Notes: a model not told the origin generated them from the letters alone. 64,000 bases of DNA from Pseudomonas sp. R37(2017) (GCF_002113375.1 NZ_NEHO01000002.1:186001-250000); one strand, 5' to 3'; counted from the first letter of the stretch, positions 45,215-56,243 are shown. Numbers and translations: made by a program.

Positions 45215-47290
45215 TCACACTTGGCCGTATTGTTGGCCATGACGCAGCCAACGGTCGAGCAGCGGGCTGACATGAGTCGGCCAGCGTTCGAGCAATGCCT
45301 GGGCGGCATCCCGTACGGCGGGCAGCAGATCGGCATCGCGCATCAGGTCGGCGACCTTGAATTGAAGCAGGCCGGTTTGCCGGGTACCGAGCATCTCACC
45401 GGGACCGCGCAGTTCCAGATCCTTTTCGGCGATGACGAAGCCATCGTTGGTTTCGCGCATGATGCCCAGGCGCTGACGGCCGATCTGCGACAGCGGCGGA
45501 TGATAGAGCAGCACGCAATGGCTGACGGCGCTGCCCCGGCCGACCCGGCCACGCAACTGGTGCAGTTGCGCCAGGCCCAGGCGCTCGGGGTTTTCAATGA
45601 TCATCAGGCTGGCGTTGGGCACGTCCACGCCCACTTCGATCACCGTGGTCGCGACCAGCAGTTGCAGGTTTCCTGCCTTGAATTCGGCCATCACCGCGGC
45701 TTTTTCCGCAGGTTTCATGCGGCCGTGGATCAGCCCGACCTTCAATTCGCCGAGGGCGGCCGTGAGGTCTTCAAAGGTGGTTTCGGCGGCCTGGCAGGTC
45801 AGCTCTTCCGACTCTTCGATCAGCGTGCACACCCAATAGGCCTGACGCCCTTCGGCGCAGGCACTGCGCACTCGCTCAATGACTTCGACCCGCCGGGTGT
45901 CGGTGATCAGCACGGTGTTGACCGGGGTTCGGCCGGGGGGCAATTCGTCGAGGATCGAAGTGTCGAGATCGGCGTAGGCGCTCATGGCCAGCGTTCGCGG
46001 AATCGGTGTGGCGGTCATGATCAACTGATGCGGGCACATGCGCCCGCCAACGCCTTTCTGCCGCAAGGCCAGGCGCTGCTGCACGCCGAAGCGGTGCTGT
46101 TCGTCGATGATCACCAGCGCCAGGTTGTTGAATTGCACTTCATCCTGGAACAGCGCGTGGGTGCCGACCACCATCGGTATGCCGCTGGCGATTTGCTCCA
46201 GCGCGGCGGTTCGGTTCTTGCCCTTGAGCTTGCCGGCCAGCCACGCAACCTCGATGCCCAGCGGTTCGAGCCAGCGCTTGAAGGTGATGAAATGCTGCTC
46301 GGCGAGGATCTCGGTAGGCGCCATCAGGGCGACTTGATAACCGGCCTCCAACGCTTGCAGTGCGGCAAGGGCGGCGACCACGGTTTTGCCGGCGCCGACG
46401 TCACCCTGGATCAGTCGCAACATCGGTTCGTGCTGGCTGAGGTCATAAGCGATTTCGTTGCCGACCCGTTGTTGAGCGCCGGTCGGATTGAAGCCGAGGT
46501 TGGCCAGGTACTTGGCCGGCAGCTTCGAGGCTTTGGGCATTGCCGGTGCGCGCAGAGAGCGCATGCTTTCGCGCAGGCGTTGTTGTGACAGTTGATGGGT
46601 CAGCAGTTCTTCGAAGGCCAGGCGGTGCTGCGCCCAGTGGTGACCGAGGGCCAGCTCATCGACGTCGGCATCGGCGGGCGGGTTGTGCAAATAGCGGATC
46701 GCATCGGCCAGCGGCGCCAGTTGGTAGTCCCGGGCCAGTTCGTTCGGCAGCCAGTCGGGCAGGCTGCTGGGGCCGAGCAGGGTGAGGGTCTGCATGCACA
46801 GCTGGCGCAAACGCTGTTGGGTCAGGCCTTCGGTGAGCGGGTACACCGGGGTCAGGGTTGCATCCACCGGCGGCGGTTCGTCGCCGGTGATGGCGCGGTA
46901 TTCCGGGTGGTAGATCTCAAGCCCCGAAGCACCCGGCCGGGCCTCGCCGTAGCAGCGAATTCGCGTGCCGCGCTTGAGGCCTTCCTTCTGCGCGTTGCTG
47001 AAATGGTAGAAGCGCAAGCTGAGTCCGCCGGTACCGTCCTGCAAGCGCACCACGAGGCTGCGCCGACGCCCCATGACCACATCGGCACCGCTGACGGTGC
47101 CTTCGATGACCGCGTCCTGTCCGGGCCGCAGTGCGCCAATCGGGACCACGCGGGTACGGTCCTGGTAACGCAGTGGCAGGTGAAACAGCACGTCCTGGAG
47201 ATTCTCCAGACCGACCTTGGCCAGTTTCTCGGTCATGGCTTCGCCGACACCCTTGAGCGCCGTCACCGACACTTGCGACAACTCGCTCAT
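45215..47290 (-). CDS. recG: ATP-dependent DNA helicase RecG
   Basis: 691 residues, full length. Remodels stalled replication forks and Holliday junctions. The N-terminal wedge OB-fold (KGTRIRCYGEARPGASGLEI) is followed by the helicase core: Walker A GDVGAGKTVVA, DEQH box IIDEQHRFGVQQR, motif III MTATPIPRTLA, and motif VI QLRGRVGRG. oxyR lies 9 bases upstream on the same strand. Confidence 0.97.
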   Translation of the reverse strand: MSELSQVSVTALKGVGEAMTEKLAKVGLENLQDVLFHLPLRYQDRTRVVPIGALRPGQDAVIEGTVSGADVVMGRRRSLVVRLQDGTGGLSLRFYHFSNAQKEGLKRGTRIRCYGEARPGASGLEIYHPEYRAITGDEPPPVDATLTPVYPLTEGLTQQRLRQLCMQTLTLLGPSSLPDWLPNELARDYQLAPLADAIRYLHNPPADADVDELALGHHWAQHRLAFEELLTHQLSQQRLRESMRSLRAPAMPKASKLPAKYLANLGFNPTGAQQRVGNEIAYDLSQHEPMLRLIQGDVGAGKTVVAALAALQALEAGYQVALMAPTEILAEQHFITFKRWLEPLGIEVAWLAGKLKGKNRTAALEQIASGIPMVVGTHALFQDEVQFNNLALVIIDEQHRFGVQQRLALRQKGVGGRMCPHQLIMTATPIPRTLAMSAYADLDTSILDELPPGRTPVNTVLITDTRRVEVIERVRSACAEGRQAYWVCTLIEESEELTCQAAETTFEDLTAALGELKVGLIHGRMKPAEKAAVMAEFKAGNLQLLVATTVIEVGVDVPNASLMIIENPERLGLAQLHQLRGRVGRGSAVSHCVLLYHPPLSQIGRQRLGIMRETNDGFVIAEKDLELRGPGEMLGTRQTGLLQFKVADLMRDADLLPAVRDAAQALLERWPTHVSPLLDRWLRHGQQYGQV

Positions 47291-47299
47291 GCCCGTTGC

Positions 47300-48229
47300 T
47301 TAGCCCGCAGCGACCTGTGCCGCGGGCTTGGCCACCGAGCACAGGCGAATGGAGTCAGCGAGGATTTCAATCGCCTTCGGACGCGGGAAACTGGCTCGCC
47401 AGGCAATGGCCACGGTGCGGAAAGGTGCGGGTGCCGAGAGTGGGCGCACTTCAATTACGCCAGGGGCGTAGTGATGGCTGTCGACTGCCGACAATGGCAG
47501 GATCGAAACACCCAGGCCAGAGGCGACCATGTGGCGAATGGTTTCAAGGGAGCTGGATTCCACCGTGGTGTGCTTGGCGCCGTCGTTGCCTTTGGTCAGG
47601 GTCGGGCAGGCTTCCAGTACCTGGTCGCGGAAGCAATGACCTTCGCCGAGCAGTAGCAGACTCTTGTCGTTGAGCAGGTTGGCGTCGATGGACTCCTTTT
47701 GCGTCCACGGGTGCTGGGCCGGCATCAGGACGTAGAACGGCTCGTCATAGAGTTGCAGGGTCAGTACGTCGGCTTCACTGAACGGCAGGGCGATGATGAT
47801 CGCGTCGAGTTCGCCGTTGCGCAGTTTGTCGCGCAGCACGTGGGTGAAGTTTTCTTCGATGTACAACGGCATCTGCGGGGCGACCCGGTGCAGTTGTGGA
47901 ATCAGGTGCGGGAACAGGTACGGCCCGACGGTGTAGATCGCGCCGACTTTGAGTGGGGCGGTCAACTGGTTCTTGCCGGCCTGGGCCAGTTCGCGGATGC
48001 CCTGGGCTTGTTCCAATACCTTTTGGGCCTGGGCGACGATGCCTTCGCCGACCGGGGTCAGGCGCACGGCGCTTTTGCTGCGCTCGAAAATCAGTACACC
48101 GAGTTCGTCTTCAAGCTTTTTCACGCCCACCGAAAGGGTCGGCTGACTGACGTGGCAACGCTCGGCCGCGTGGCCGAAGTGCTGCTCTTGGGCGAGGGTA
48201 ACGATGTAGCGTAATTCTGTGAGAGTCAT
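47300..48229 (-). CDS. oxyR: Hydrogen peroxide-sensing LysR regulator
   Basis: 309 residues. LysR helix-turn-helix HFGHAAERCHVSQPTLSVGVKKLEDELGVLIFERS. The redox cysteines are both present with the OxyR spacing: C-FRDQVLEA-C in GEGHCFRDQVLEACPTL (equivalent to C199 and C208), which bond on peroxide contact. It activates catalases and peroxidases. recG follows directly and is probably cotranscribed, an arrangement shared by other pseudomonads. Confidence 0.96.
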   Translation of the reverse strand: MTLTELRYIVTLAQEQHFGHAAERCHVSQPTLSVGVKKLEDELGVLIFERSKSAVRLTPVGEGIVAQAQKVLEQAQGIRELAQAGKNQLTAPLKVGAIYTVGPYLFPHLIPQLHRVAPQMPLYIEENFTHVLRDKLRNGELDAIIIALPFSEADVLTLQLYDEPFYVLMPAQHPWTQKESIDANLLNDKSLLLLGEGHCFRDQVLEACPTLTKGNDGAKHTTVESSSLETIRHMVASGLGVSILPLSAVDSHHYAPGVIEVRPLSAPAPFRTVAIAWRASFPRPKAIEILADSIRLCSVAKPAAQVAAG

Positions 48230-48346
48230 AGCAAGCGTCCATGAAGTTGCGGGCCAAGCATACCGCCTGCAATCGATAGACGCACGTTATCAGACTGAGT
48301 GTGTCGTATGACACCGGGCAATACCGGATTGCCGCGGGCAGATATG

Positions 48347-48371
48347 TAAAAGGCACCTTTCGGTGCCTTTT
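48347..48371 (-). terminator. Terminator after tonB
   Basis: On the minus strand AAAAAGGCACC GAAA GGTGCCTTTT, 120 bases beyond the tonB stop, after a REP doublet. Confidence 0.8.
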
Positions 48372-48386
48372 TGGCTGGAGTTACGA

Positions 48387-48482
48387 ACCTGTAGGAGCGA
48401 GCCTGCTCGCGATAGCGATCTGACAGTCGACACTTGTGTTGAAGGTGATGCCGCCATCGCGAGCATGCTCGCTCCTACAGGG
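48387..48482. repeat. REP doublet
   Basis: CCTGTAGGAGCGAGCCTGCT and the inverse GCATGCTCGCTCCTACAGGG, about 55 bases apart, downstream of tonB. Confidence 0.92.
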
Positions 48483-48493
48483 GGCTGGTGTTA

Positions 48494-49243
48494 TCAGCGG
48501 CGACGCTTTTCCAGCGAGTAAACAAACGGTGCAACGATTTCGATGGAGCCATTGGTCAGCATGTCGGCCGGTGGCTTGGGCAGCGGTTGAGCACGGCGGA
48601 TCATTTCCAGGGTGGCCCGGTCCAGATCGGCAGTGCCCGAGGCGCCTACCAGCTCGAACGACAGCACATTGCCTTCGGCGTCCACGACGAAACGCAAGCG
48701 GTTCATGCCTTCCTTGCCCCGCGCCTGTGCACTGGCCGGGTACTTCTTGTACTTCTGCAGGTGCGCCAGCAGTGTGCCTTGCCAGCTGGCCTTGGCCGCC
48801 AGTTGAGCCGGCGAAGGGCCTGGTGCAGGCTGGGCGGATTTCTCCGCTGGCGCCTGAGTCTGCTGCGTTTCGGCAGGTTTCTCTTCGGCCGGTTTTTCCT
48901 TCGGCGGATCAGGTTTCTTCTCTACCGGCTTGGGCGGCTGCGGCTTCGGCTTGGGTTTGACCGGCTTGGGTACGGCAATTTCGGCTTTGGGCGCTTCAGC
49001 GAGCTTGGGTATCGGCAGTTCTTCAACCGGGGTCGGTGGCTGCGGCGGGGTGACGACCTTCGGCGGAGCAGGCGGTGGCGGGGCAGGAATCGGTGCCAGT
49101 TCGACCAGCATTGCCTGGGGAGGCAATTCGATGGGCGGGCGGGCGGACCAGTTCAGCGCCAGCGCGATGGCCAGCGCGTGAACGCCCAGCACCACGGCCA
49201 GGCTACCGCTGTAACGCGTCAGCTTATGGCGCGTCGTGATCAT
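48494..49243 (-). CDS. tonB: TonB energy-transducing protein
   Basis: 249 residues. An N-terminal membrane anchor (LAVVLGVHALAIALALNW), a long proline/lysine/glutamate spacer across the periplasm (residues 40-150) and a C-terminal TonB domain (YPASAQARGKEGMNRLRFVV ... FELVGASG). It powers uptake by outer-membrane receptors. The ATG overlaps the exbD stop (GTGA-type overlap of 4 bases). Last gene of exbB-exbD-tonB. Confidence 0.93.
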   Translation of the reverse strand: MITTRHKLTRYSGSLAVVLGVHALAIALALNWSARPPIELPPQAMLVELAPIPAPPPPAPPKVVTPPQPPTPVEELPIPKLAEAPKAEIAVPKPVKPKPKPQPPKPVEKKPDPPKEKPAEEKPAETQQTQAPAEKSAQPAPGPSPAQLAAKASWQGTLLAHLQKYKKYPASAQARGKEGMNRLRFVVDAEGNVLSFELVGASGTADLDRATLEMIRRAQPLPKPPADMLTNGSIEIVAPFVYSLEKRRR

Positions 49244-49668
49244 TTCTTGACTGCCGACTCGAGACCGACAAGACCCACTTTCAGGTAGCCGGCAGAGCGC
49301 AGGTTATCCATCACGCTCATCAGGTCACCGTAATCCACGCCCTTGTCGGCCTGGAAGAAGATCGTCGTGTCTTTCTTGCCCTGAGTCCTGGCGTCGAGCG
49401 TGGCGCCGAGTGCTTCGGCCTTCACTTCGTCATCGCCGAGGAACAGGCGTTGATCAGCCTTGACGCTGAGGAATACCGGTTTCTCTGGCCGCGGCGCCGG
49501 TTTGGCGGTGGAGGCGGGCAGGTCGACCTTGATGTCCACGGTGGCCAGAGGGGCCGCCACCATGAAGATGATCAGCAGCACCAGCATCACGTCAATGAAC
49601 GGCGTGACGTTGATTTCGTGGTTTTCGGACAGATCGTCGTCTGCCCCTTCTTTCAAATGCAGGCCCAT
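49240..49668 (-). CDS. exbD: ExbD biopolymer transport protein
   Basis: 142 residues. One N-terminal membrane helix with the proton-carrying aspartate in NVTPFIDVMLVLLIIFMVAAP, then a periplasmic domain. Works with ExbB to energise TonB. Sits 6 bases after exbB. Confidence 0.95.
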   Translation of the reverse strand: MGLHLKEGADDDLSENHEINVTPFIDVMLVLLIIFMVAAPLATVDIKVDLPASTAKPAPRPEKPVFLSVKADQRLFLGDDEVKAEALGATLDARTQGKKDTTIFFQADKGVDYGDLMSVMDNLRSAGYLKVGLVGLESAVKK

Positions 49669-49674
49669 GGCCGA

Positions 49675-50631
49675 TTACCCCACTTTCACCATGTGCGGTT
49701 GCGAGCTGCGCTCAGGCTGGTGGTCGAGGTCGCGGCTGACCAGCAGCAGGACCTGGGCCGACGCGTCAGACACCTGGGCCTTGTAACCGGCGATGGAGCG
49801 GGCAAAGACGTTGTAGATCACGACTGCAGGAATCGCTGCAACCAGGCCCAGGGCGGTAGCCAGCAGGGCTTCGGCAATGCCGGGAGCCACGACGGCGAGG
49901 TTGGTGGTCTGGGTTTTGGCGATACCGATGAAGCTGTTCATGATGCCCCACACGGTGCCGAACAGACCAACGAACGGCGCGGTGGAACCAATGGTCGCCA
50001 GTACACCGGTGCCGCTGCTCATGTTGCGACCGCATGCCGCGACCAGGCGCTCAAGGCGGAAGCTGACGCGTTCCTTGATGCCTTCTTTCTCTCGGCTGTT
50101 GACAGACAGGCGCATCTCTTCAAGGGCGTCATGTACCAGCAGATTGGCCAGGGTGCCTTCCTTTGCCGCGGTGGCGCTGGCTTCCTTGAGGGAGGCGGAT
50201 TTTTTCAGTTGAGCGATTTCACTACGCAGACGACGCTTGGCGCCCATCAGCTCAAGACCCTTGGCGATCCAGATGGTCCAGGTGATGATCGAGGCGATGG
50301 CCAGGCCGATCATCACGATTTTCACGATGATGTCGGCATTCTTGTACATGCCCCACGGCGACAGGTCATGGGCCATGCCCAGAGTGTTATCGGCTTCGAG
50401 GACTTCAGGAACGTCTTCACCCAGGGTTTCTGTCGGCGCTGCCTGGACAGGGTCGGTCGCGGCCGGAGCAACAGTCGGGGCCGGTGCCGCGGCGGCGGCC
50501 GGAGTAGCTGGCGCCTGGGCATCGGCGAAAGCGGCGACTGGCGCCAGCATCAGGCTGAGGAGCAGGGCGGCCACTGCGCTCCAGGCGCGAGGTCGTTTGG
50601 TTGGCGAAGCGGGAAATTGATTGCGTGTCAT
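49675..50631 (-). CDS. exbB: ExbB proton channel of the TonB system
   Basis: 318 residues from the ATG at 50631. An N-terminal signal-like helix and Ala/Pro-rich extension (to residue 70) precede three membrane helices. GTGVLATIGSTAPFVGLFGTVWGIMNSF and APGIAEALLATALGLVAAIPAVVIYN are the ExbB/TolQ signatures. The long N-terminus is typical of Pseudomonas ExbB. The frame is open to 50694 but 50631 fits better. A palindromic ATTATTGCAAGTAAT lies upstream. Confidence 0.94.
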   Translation of the reverse strand: MTRNQFPASPTKRPRAWSAVAALLLSLMLAPVAAFADAQAPATPAAAAAPAPTVAPAATDPVQAAPTETLGEDVPEVLEADNTLGMAHDLSPWGMYKNADIIVKIVMIGLAIASIITWTIWIAKGLELMGAKRRLRSEIAQLKKSASLKEASATAAKEGTLANLLVHDALEEMRLSVNSREKEGIKERVSFRLERLVAACGRNMSSGTGVLATIGSTAPFVGLFGTVWGIMNSFIGIAKTQTTNLAVVAPGIAEALLATALGLVAAIPAVVIYNVFARSIAGYKAQVSDASAQVLLLVSRDLDHQPERSSQPHMVKVG

Positions 50632-50705
50632 GCTGGCCGGACCTGAGAGAATAAACGGGTGATGTTCTTCCAGGCCTCGAAGGGCCGAGAACAAAAGTGG
50701 CGCGT

Positions 50706-50720
50706 ATTATTGCAAGTAAT
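50706..50720 (-). promoter_or_regulatory. Possible Fur-like palindrome upstream of exbB
   Basis: ATTATTGCAAGTAAT is an imperfect AT-rich palindrome 75 bases before the exbB start. exbBD-tonB genes are often iron-regulated, but the match to the Fur consensus is weak. Confidence 0.25.
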
Positions 50721-50819
50721 TCTTGTTAACAGAAGTAATAGAGTCTCTTTTTTTCTTGCATTGCTAGCAGCCTGTCTATTGCTGGCGCTAGTCTGTGACT
50801 TTGCGATGGGAGTTTTCTG

Positions 50820-51677
50820 ATGTCTGCGCCTACTGTTTTGATCGCCGGCTGCGGTGATGTCGGCAGCCGCCTTGCCACACAATTGCTGGCGGCGGGATGG
50901 GAGGTTCATGGTCTGCGGCGCGATGTTTCTCGCCTGCCGAAGGGCGTCATCGGGGTTGCCGGTGATTTGTTCGACAAAGACTGTCCGGCCACCTGGCCAA
51001 TCGGCGCGGTGGACTACCTGGTGTATTGCGCGGCGGCCACCGATCACGACGAAGCCGGTTATCGTGCTGCCTATGTCGAGGGCCTGGAGCACGTGCTGGA
51101 GTGGCTTGACGACTATGGGCAGGTACCCAGTCGCCTGCTGTTCGTGTCCAGCAGCAGTGTTTATGGGCAGCAGGAAGGCGAGTGGGTCGACGAAGCTTCG
51201 CCGACGATTGCGGCGGGTTATTCCGGACGTGTGATGCTCGAAGCCGAGCAGCTCGCACTCAAGAGCAGTATCCCGGCCAGTGTTGTGCGTTTGACCGGCA
51301 TCTACGGCCCAGGCCGTGAATGGCTGCTGACGCAGGTGCGCCGGGGTTATCGCGTGGCGGTCGAGCCGCCGTTGTATGCCAACCGGATTCATGCGGACGA
51401 TGCCGCCGGGTTGATGGCGTGCCTGCTTGAGGCGGATCGACGTGGCGTGGCGCTGGATGACGTTTACATCGGCGTCGATGACGAGCCGGCAGCGCTGGCG
51501 GATGTGGTGGACTGGTTGCGCGGGTATCTGGGTGTAACCGAATGGGACGACGACGCCAGCGTGCGTCGCACTGGCAGCAAGCGCTGCAGCAATGCGCGGG
51601 TGAAGGCTTTGGGCTGGACGCCGAAATACCCGAGTTTTCGCGAGGGGTATGCGGCGATCATTGAAGGGCGCTGCTGA
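50820..51677 (+). CDS. SDR-type NAD(P)-dependent epimerase/dehydratase-like protein (YeeZ-like)
   Basis: 285 residues. Rossmann motif LIAGCGDVGSRLATQLL at the start, then LLFVSSSSVYGQQEGEWV (catalytic serine with YGQ), YSGRVMLEAEQLAL and RLTGIYGPGR. An atypical SDR of unknown substrate. It is divergent from exbB. Confidence 0.85.
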   Translation: MSAPTVLIAGCGDVGSRLATQLLAAGWEVHGLRRDVSRLPKGVIGVAGDLFDKDCPATWPIGAVDYLVYCAAATDHDEAGYRAAYVEGLEHVLEWLDDYGQVPSRLLFVSSSSVYGQQEGEWVDEASPTIAAGYSGRVMLEAEQLALKSSIPASVVRLTGIYGPGREWLLTQVRRGYRVAVEPPLYANRIHADDAAGLMACLLEADRRGVALDDVYIGVDDEPAALADVVDWLRGYLGVTEWDDDASVRRTGSKRCSNARVKALGWTPKYPSFREGYAAIIEGRC

Positions 51678-51698
51678 CGTTCAGGCACTCTGAAATAA

Positions 51699-51790
51699 CT
51701 GTAGGAGCGAGCCTGCTCGCGATGGCGGCGTAACAGTCAACGATGATGTTGGATGTTATGGCCTCATCGCGAGCAGGCTCGCTCCTACAG
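51699..51790. repeat. REP doublet between convergent genes
   Basis: CTGTAGGAGCGAGCCTGCTC and the inverse GAGCAGGCTCGCTCCTACAG, 50 bases apart. Confidence 0.92.
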
Positions 51791-51804
51791 GGGGGATGCG
51801 TTGC

Positions 51805-52545
51805 TTATTGCTTTTCGAGCAACCACTTGCGCTCACCCGGCGTGTACTGAGGCATCTCGTCCGCCTGCGCGGTGTTCACGGCCTGGAAAATCTCCAGCTC
51901 CTTGCCCTTGCGCGCAAAGATCCAGGCGTTGCCCTGGCCGTTGAGTTGCAGCCACATGTTGTCGTTGCCGCCGCTCATGGATGCGCAATCGCCCGCCAGG
52001 CACAGCGCATAGCGATCGCTGCCCGGCAGGCCGGTCACCTGGCCGTCGGCCTGGAATTGAACCGTGCTGCCTTCGCCGGAGCCGCTGACGATTGTCCAGC
52101 CGCCGCCCAGGTAGGCTGAATACAGTGCACGCTCGAAACTGGCGCCGATCGGAGCGCCCTCCGGGACCGGGATCTGAGCGCGGTCGAAGACCTGTTCGGG
52201 CTCGTTGTCGCTGGCGGACTGGCTCAGTTGCTTGCCGTCGCGCTTCAGCTCACTGGCGGAGCTGCCATAAAAGTCGACTTTCCAGTTGCCGGATTCTTCG
52301 CCCAGCAGCTTGCCTTCGACATTTTCAAAACCGTTGGTGTAGCGGGCCTGACCGGCCTTGGTGTTGATGTCCCATTCCAGGTTCGGGCCATAGGCCTGGA
52401 GCGCTTCGCGCAGGGGGACGCCTTTGGCGGCCGCATCGATCGCCACCTGGTTGATCCAGGTGCCGCTGATATCACGGTCGGCAGGGTTGCTGGCACATCC
52501 GCCCAGGAGCAGGGCGAGCAGCGAGAGAGCAAGCGCGTTGCGCAT
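51805..52545 (-). CDS. Lipoprotein of unknown function
   Basis: 246 residues. Signal peptide with lipobox LLLGGC-A (lipidated C17). The mature part, with NPADRDISGTWINQVAIDAA and the C-terminal PGERKWLLEKQ, matches no family I can name with confidence. It is probably envelope-anchored. It lies downstream of ridA on the same strand with a 67-base gap. ATTCCACC before the ATG leaves a weak ribosome-binding site (AAAGGATTCCACC). Confidence 0.78.
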   Translation of the reverse strand: MRNALALSLLALLLGGCASNPADRDISGTWINQVAIDAAAKGVPLREALQAYGPNLEWDINTKAGQARYTNGFENVEGKLLGEESGNWKVDFYGSSASELKRDGKQLSQSASDNEPEQVFDRAQIPVPEGAPIGASFERALYSAYLGGGWTIVSGSGEGSTVQFQADGQVTGLPGSDRYALCLAGDCASMSGGNDNMWLQLNGQGNAWIFARKGKELEIFQAVNTAQADEMPQYTPGERKWLLEKQ

Positions 52546-52612
52546 GGTGGAATCCTTTCAAGCTTTCTTTACAGCAGAGCAGTCGGCGCAGCCCGGGGCT
52601 GCGCCGCACGCA

Positions 52613-52993
52613 TTACTCGATGACCAGGATGGCATCCATTTCGACCTGCGAACCCTTTGGCAGGGCTGCTACGCCGATGGCGGCGCGGGCAGGGTAAGGC
52701 TGGTCGAAGTACTTGCCCATGATCTCGTTGACCTTGGCGAAGTGGCTCAGATCGGTGAGGAAGATGTTCAGCTTGACGATGTCCTTGAACGAACCGCCGG
52801 CGGCTTCTGCCACGGCCTTGAGGTTCTCGAACACCTGGACGGTCTGGGCTTCGAAGCCTTCAACCAGTTCCATGGTTTTCGGGTCCAGGGGAATCTGGCC
52901 CGACATGTAAACGGTGTTGCCAGCCTTGATCGCCTGGGAGTAAGTACCGATGGCGGCCGGGGCCTTGTCGCTGGTGATAACAGTCTTGGTCAT
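52613..52993 (-). CDS. ridA: RidA-family enamine/imine deaminase
   Basis: 126 residues, typical RidA. Hydrolyses reactive enamine/imine intermediates made by PLP enzymes. The core [20 protein letters not shown], the arginine of [20 protein letters not shown] and the C-terminal E of MDAILVIE fit the RidA active site. AAGGAGCCCTAC precedes the ATG at 52993. The open extension to 53410 lies inside spoT and is rejected. It follows spoT by 23 bases. Confidence 0.95.
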   Translation of the reverse strand: MTKTVITSDKAPAAIGTYSQAIKAGNTVYMSGQIPLDPKTMELVEGFEAQTVQVFENLKAVAEAAGGSFKDIVKLNIFLTDLSHFAKVNEIMGKYFDQPYPARAAIGVAALPKGSQVEMDAILVIE

Positions 52994-53016
52994 GTAGGGC
53001 TCCTTGTAATGAGGAC

Positions 53017-55122
53017 TTAGGCGCGCATGCGGGTGATGCGAATCACCCCGGTCAAGGCGCGCAGTTTCTTGATCACGCGGGCCAGGTGCACGCGGTCGTG
53101 CACGCTGACCACCAACTGGACCACGCTGATGCGACCATCGCGTTCGTCCATGCTGATTTTCTCGATGTTGCCGTCGGCGGCGTTGACGCTGCTGGCCAGC
53201 AGGGCGATCAAGCCACGCTGGTGTTCCAGCTCGACGCGTAGCTCGACATTGAATTCGCCGGTGACATCCTTGGCCCACGAGAGCTGGATGCATTTTTCCG
53301 GGTTGTGGCGGATTTCGCTGATATTGCGGCAGTTGTCCAGGTGCACGACCATGCCTTTGCCAGCGGACAGGTGGCCGACAATCGGGTCGCCCGGGATCGG
53401 CGTGCAACACTTGGCGTAGCTGAGCACCAGGCCTTCGGTGCCGCGAATCGCCAGGGGGCCTTCAGGGCTTGGCAGCTGTTCGCCTTCGCCCAGCAACCGG
53501 CGGGCCACCACATAGGCCATGCGATTGCCCAGGCCGATGTCTTCCAGCAGGTCTTCGATCAATTCCAGGCGGTACTCGACGAGCATGGCCTTGACGCGCT
53601 CGGCCGGAATTTTCTCCAGCGCGCTGTCGAAACCGTTGAGGACCTTGTTCAGCAGGCGCTCGCCGAGGCTGATGGATTCGGAGCGGCGCTGCAGTTTCAG
53701 TGCATGGCGAATGTGCGTGCGCGCCTTGCCGGTGACCACGAAGTTGAGCCAGGCCGGGTTCGGCCGCGCGCCGGGGGCGCTGACGATCTCGACCGTGGAG
53801 CCGCTTTGCAGTGGCTCGGACAGCGGCGCGAGTCGACGATTGATCCGGCAGGCAATGCAGCTGTTGCCCACGTCGGTGTGCACCGCGTAAGCGAAATCGA
53901 CCGCCGTGGAGCCCTTGGGCAGCTCCATGATCCGGCCTTTTGGCGTGAACACGTAGACCTCGTCCGGGAACAGGTCGATCTTCACGCTTTCGATGAATTC
54001 CAGCGAGTTGCCGGCGCGTTGCTGCATCTCGAGCACGCCCTTGACCCACTGGCGGGCGCGGGCATGGGTGCCTTTGGGCTGTTCGTCACCGCTGGATTTG
54101 TAGAGCCAATGGGCGGCGATGCCGTTGTTGGCCATTTCTTCCATTTCGCGGGTACGGATCTGGATCTCGATCGGTACACCGTGCATGCCGAACAGCGTGG
54201 TGTGCAGCGATTGATAGCCGTTGGCCTTGGGGATCGCGATGTAATCCTTGAAGCGTCCCGGCAATGGTTTGTACAAATTATGTACAGCGCCCAGCACGCG
54301 GTAGCAGGTATCGACCTTGTCGACGATGATCCGGAACGCATAGACGTCCATGATCTCGTTGAAGGCCCGACGCTTGCCGCGCATTTTCTTGTAGATGCCG
54401 TAGAGGTGTTTCTGGCGGCCGCTGACCTCGCCCTGGATGCCGTCGATGGCCAGGCAGTGGCTCAAGGATTCTTCGATCTTGTTGACGATTTCCTTGCGAT
54501 TGCCCCGGGCGCGCTTGACGGCCTGGTAGATCCGCGCGGAACGCATCGGGTGCATGGCCTTGAAGCCGAGGTCTTCGAATTCTATGCGGATGGCGTGCAT
54601 ACCCAATCGGTTGGCGATGGGGGCATAGATCTCCAGGGTTTCCTTGGCGATGCGGCGGCGTTTTTCGCCGGACAGCACTTCCAGGGTGCGCATGTTGTGC
54701 AGGCGGTCGGCCAGCTTGACCAGGATCACACGAATATCGCGTGCCATGGCCATGGCCATTTTCTGGAAGTTTTCAGCCTGGGCTTCGGCCTTGGTCTCGA
54801 AATTCATCTGGGTCAGTTTGCTGACCCCGTCGACCAGTTCGGCCACGGTCTCGCCGAACTGCGCTTGCAGCGCTTCTTTGGCAATCCCGGTGTCTTCGAT
54901 CACGTCATGCAGCATCGCGGCCATCAGGCTCTGATGGTCCATGTGCATGTCGGCAAGAATGTTCGCCACCGCAAGTGGGTGCGTGACATACGCCTCGCCG
55001 CTACGGCGACGTTGGCCGTCGTGGGCTTGTTCGGCGTAGAAATACGCTCGGCGGACCAGGTTGACCTGGTCCTTGCCGAGGTAGGCCGATAAGCGATCGG
55101 CGAGGGCGTCTATGCTCGGCAT
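53017..55122 (-). CDS. spoT: Bifunctional (p)ppGpp synthetase/hydrolase
   Basis: 701 residues. HD hydrolase ([26 protein letters not shown]) is intact, then the synthetase domain ([40 protein letters not shown]), TGS domain ([20 protein letters not shown]) and a C-terminal ACT domain. It sets the alarmone level in starvation. Part of gmk-rpoZ-spoT-ridA, all on the minus strand. Confidence 0.97.
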   Translation of the reverse strand: MPSIDALADRLSAYLGKDQVNLVRRAYFYAEQAHDGQRRRSGEAYVTHPLAVANILADMHMDHQSLMAAMLHDVIEDTGIAKEALQAQFGETVAELVDGVSKLTQMNFETKAEAQAENFQKMAMAMARDIRVILVKLADRLHNMRTLEVLSGEKRRRIAKETLEIYAPIANRLGMHAIRIEFEDLGFKAMHPMRSARIYQAVKRARGNRKEIVNKIEESLSHCLAIDGIQGEVSGRQKHLYGIYKKMRGKRRAFNEIMDVYAFRIIVDKVDTCYRVLGAVHNLYKPLPGRFKDYIAIPKANGYQSLHTTLFGMHGVPIEIQIRTREMEEMANNGIAAHWLYKSSGDEQPKGTHARARQWVKGVLEMQQRAGNSLEFIESVKIDLFPDEVYVFTPKGRIMELPKGSTAVDFAYAVHTDVGNSCIACRINRRLAPLSEPLQSGSTVEIVSAPGARPNPAWLNFVVTGKARTHIRHALKLQRRSESISLGERLLNKVLNGFDSALEKIPAERVKAMLVEYRLELIEDLLEDIGLGNRMAYVVARRLLGEGEQLPSPEGPLAIRGTEGLVLSYAKCCTPIPGDPIVGHLSAGKGMVVHLDNCRNISEIRHNPEKCIQLSWAKDVTGEFNVELRVELEHQRGLIALLASSVNAADGNIEKISMDERDGRISVVQLVVSVHDRVHLARVIKKLRALTGVIRITRMRA

Positions 55123-55179
55123 GATATCTCCTGCCGCAAGCTATTATCCCGCGCCGTGCTACGTCGACCAGGCATAGGC

Positions 55180-55443
55180 TTAGACGGCCTCGTTGGACTC
55201 GTCCTCGAATGCAGCAAAAAGCGGTTCATCTTCAACGATTTCGGCTTCGGCGATAGCTGCGTAGTCGATCAGGCCTTCAGCGATTTCGCGCAGGGCGACA
55301 ACGGTAGGCTTGTCGTTTTCCCATGCTACTTTCGGCTCTTTGCCGCCAGTGGCCAGTTGACGGGCACGCTTGGTAGAGAGCATGACCAGCTCAAAGCGGT
55401 TATCCACGTGTTCTAGGCAGTCTTCAACGGTTACGCGGGCCAT
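55180..55443 (-). CDS. rpoZ: RNA polymerase omega subunit
   Basis: 87 residues. [20 protein letters not shown] and [11 protein letters not shown] are the family core. It assists RNA polymerase assembly and, with alarmone, responds to spoT. The ATG at 55443 is chosen over the open extension to 55500. spoT starts 57 bases downstream. Confidence 0.97.
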   Translation of the reverse strand: MARVTVEDCLEHVDNRFELVMLSTKRARQLATGGKEPKVAWENDKPTVVALREIAEGLIDYAAIAEAEIVEDEPLFAAFEDESNEAV

Positions 55444-55506
55444 GGTCTTCCTCGTAGCAAATGCAATATGCGCGCTGCCCGGATGGGCGAGCGGACTCAA
55501 CAGTTT

Positions 55507-55543
55507 AAAAAATCACCAGCGATTAGGGAAGCGCTGATTTTTT
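55507..55543 (-). terminator. Terminator/attenuator between gmk and rpoZ
   Basis: On the minus strand AAAAAATCAGCGC ... GCTGGTGATTTTTT, an imperfect stem ending in T6, 65 bases after gmk. Confidence 0.65.
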
Positions 55544-55610
55544 GACCAAGCCCTTCAACGCGCTGCAAGTGCCAATGTAAAGCCCTTGCAGCGGTTTTGG
55601 GAAGAGCTGA

Positions 55611-56243
<633 letters not shown>

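Noticed and set aside
53305..55092. 595-residue open frame on the plus strand
   Set aside because: Antisense to spoT, no motif.
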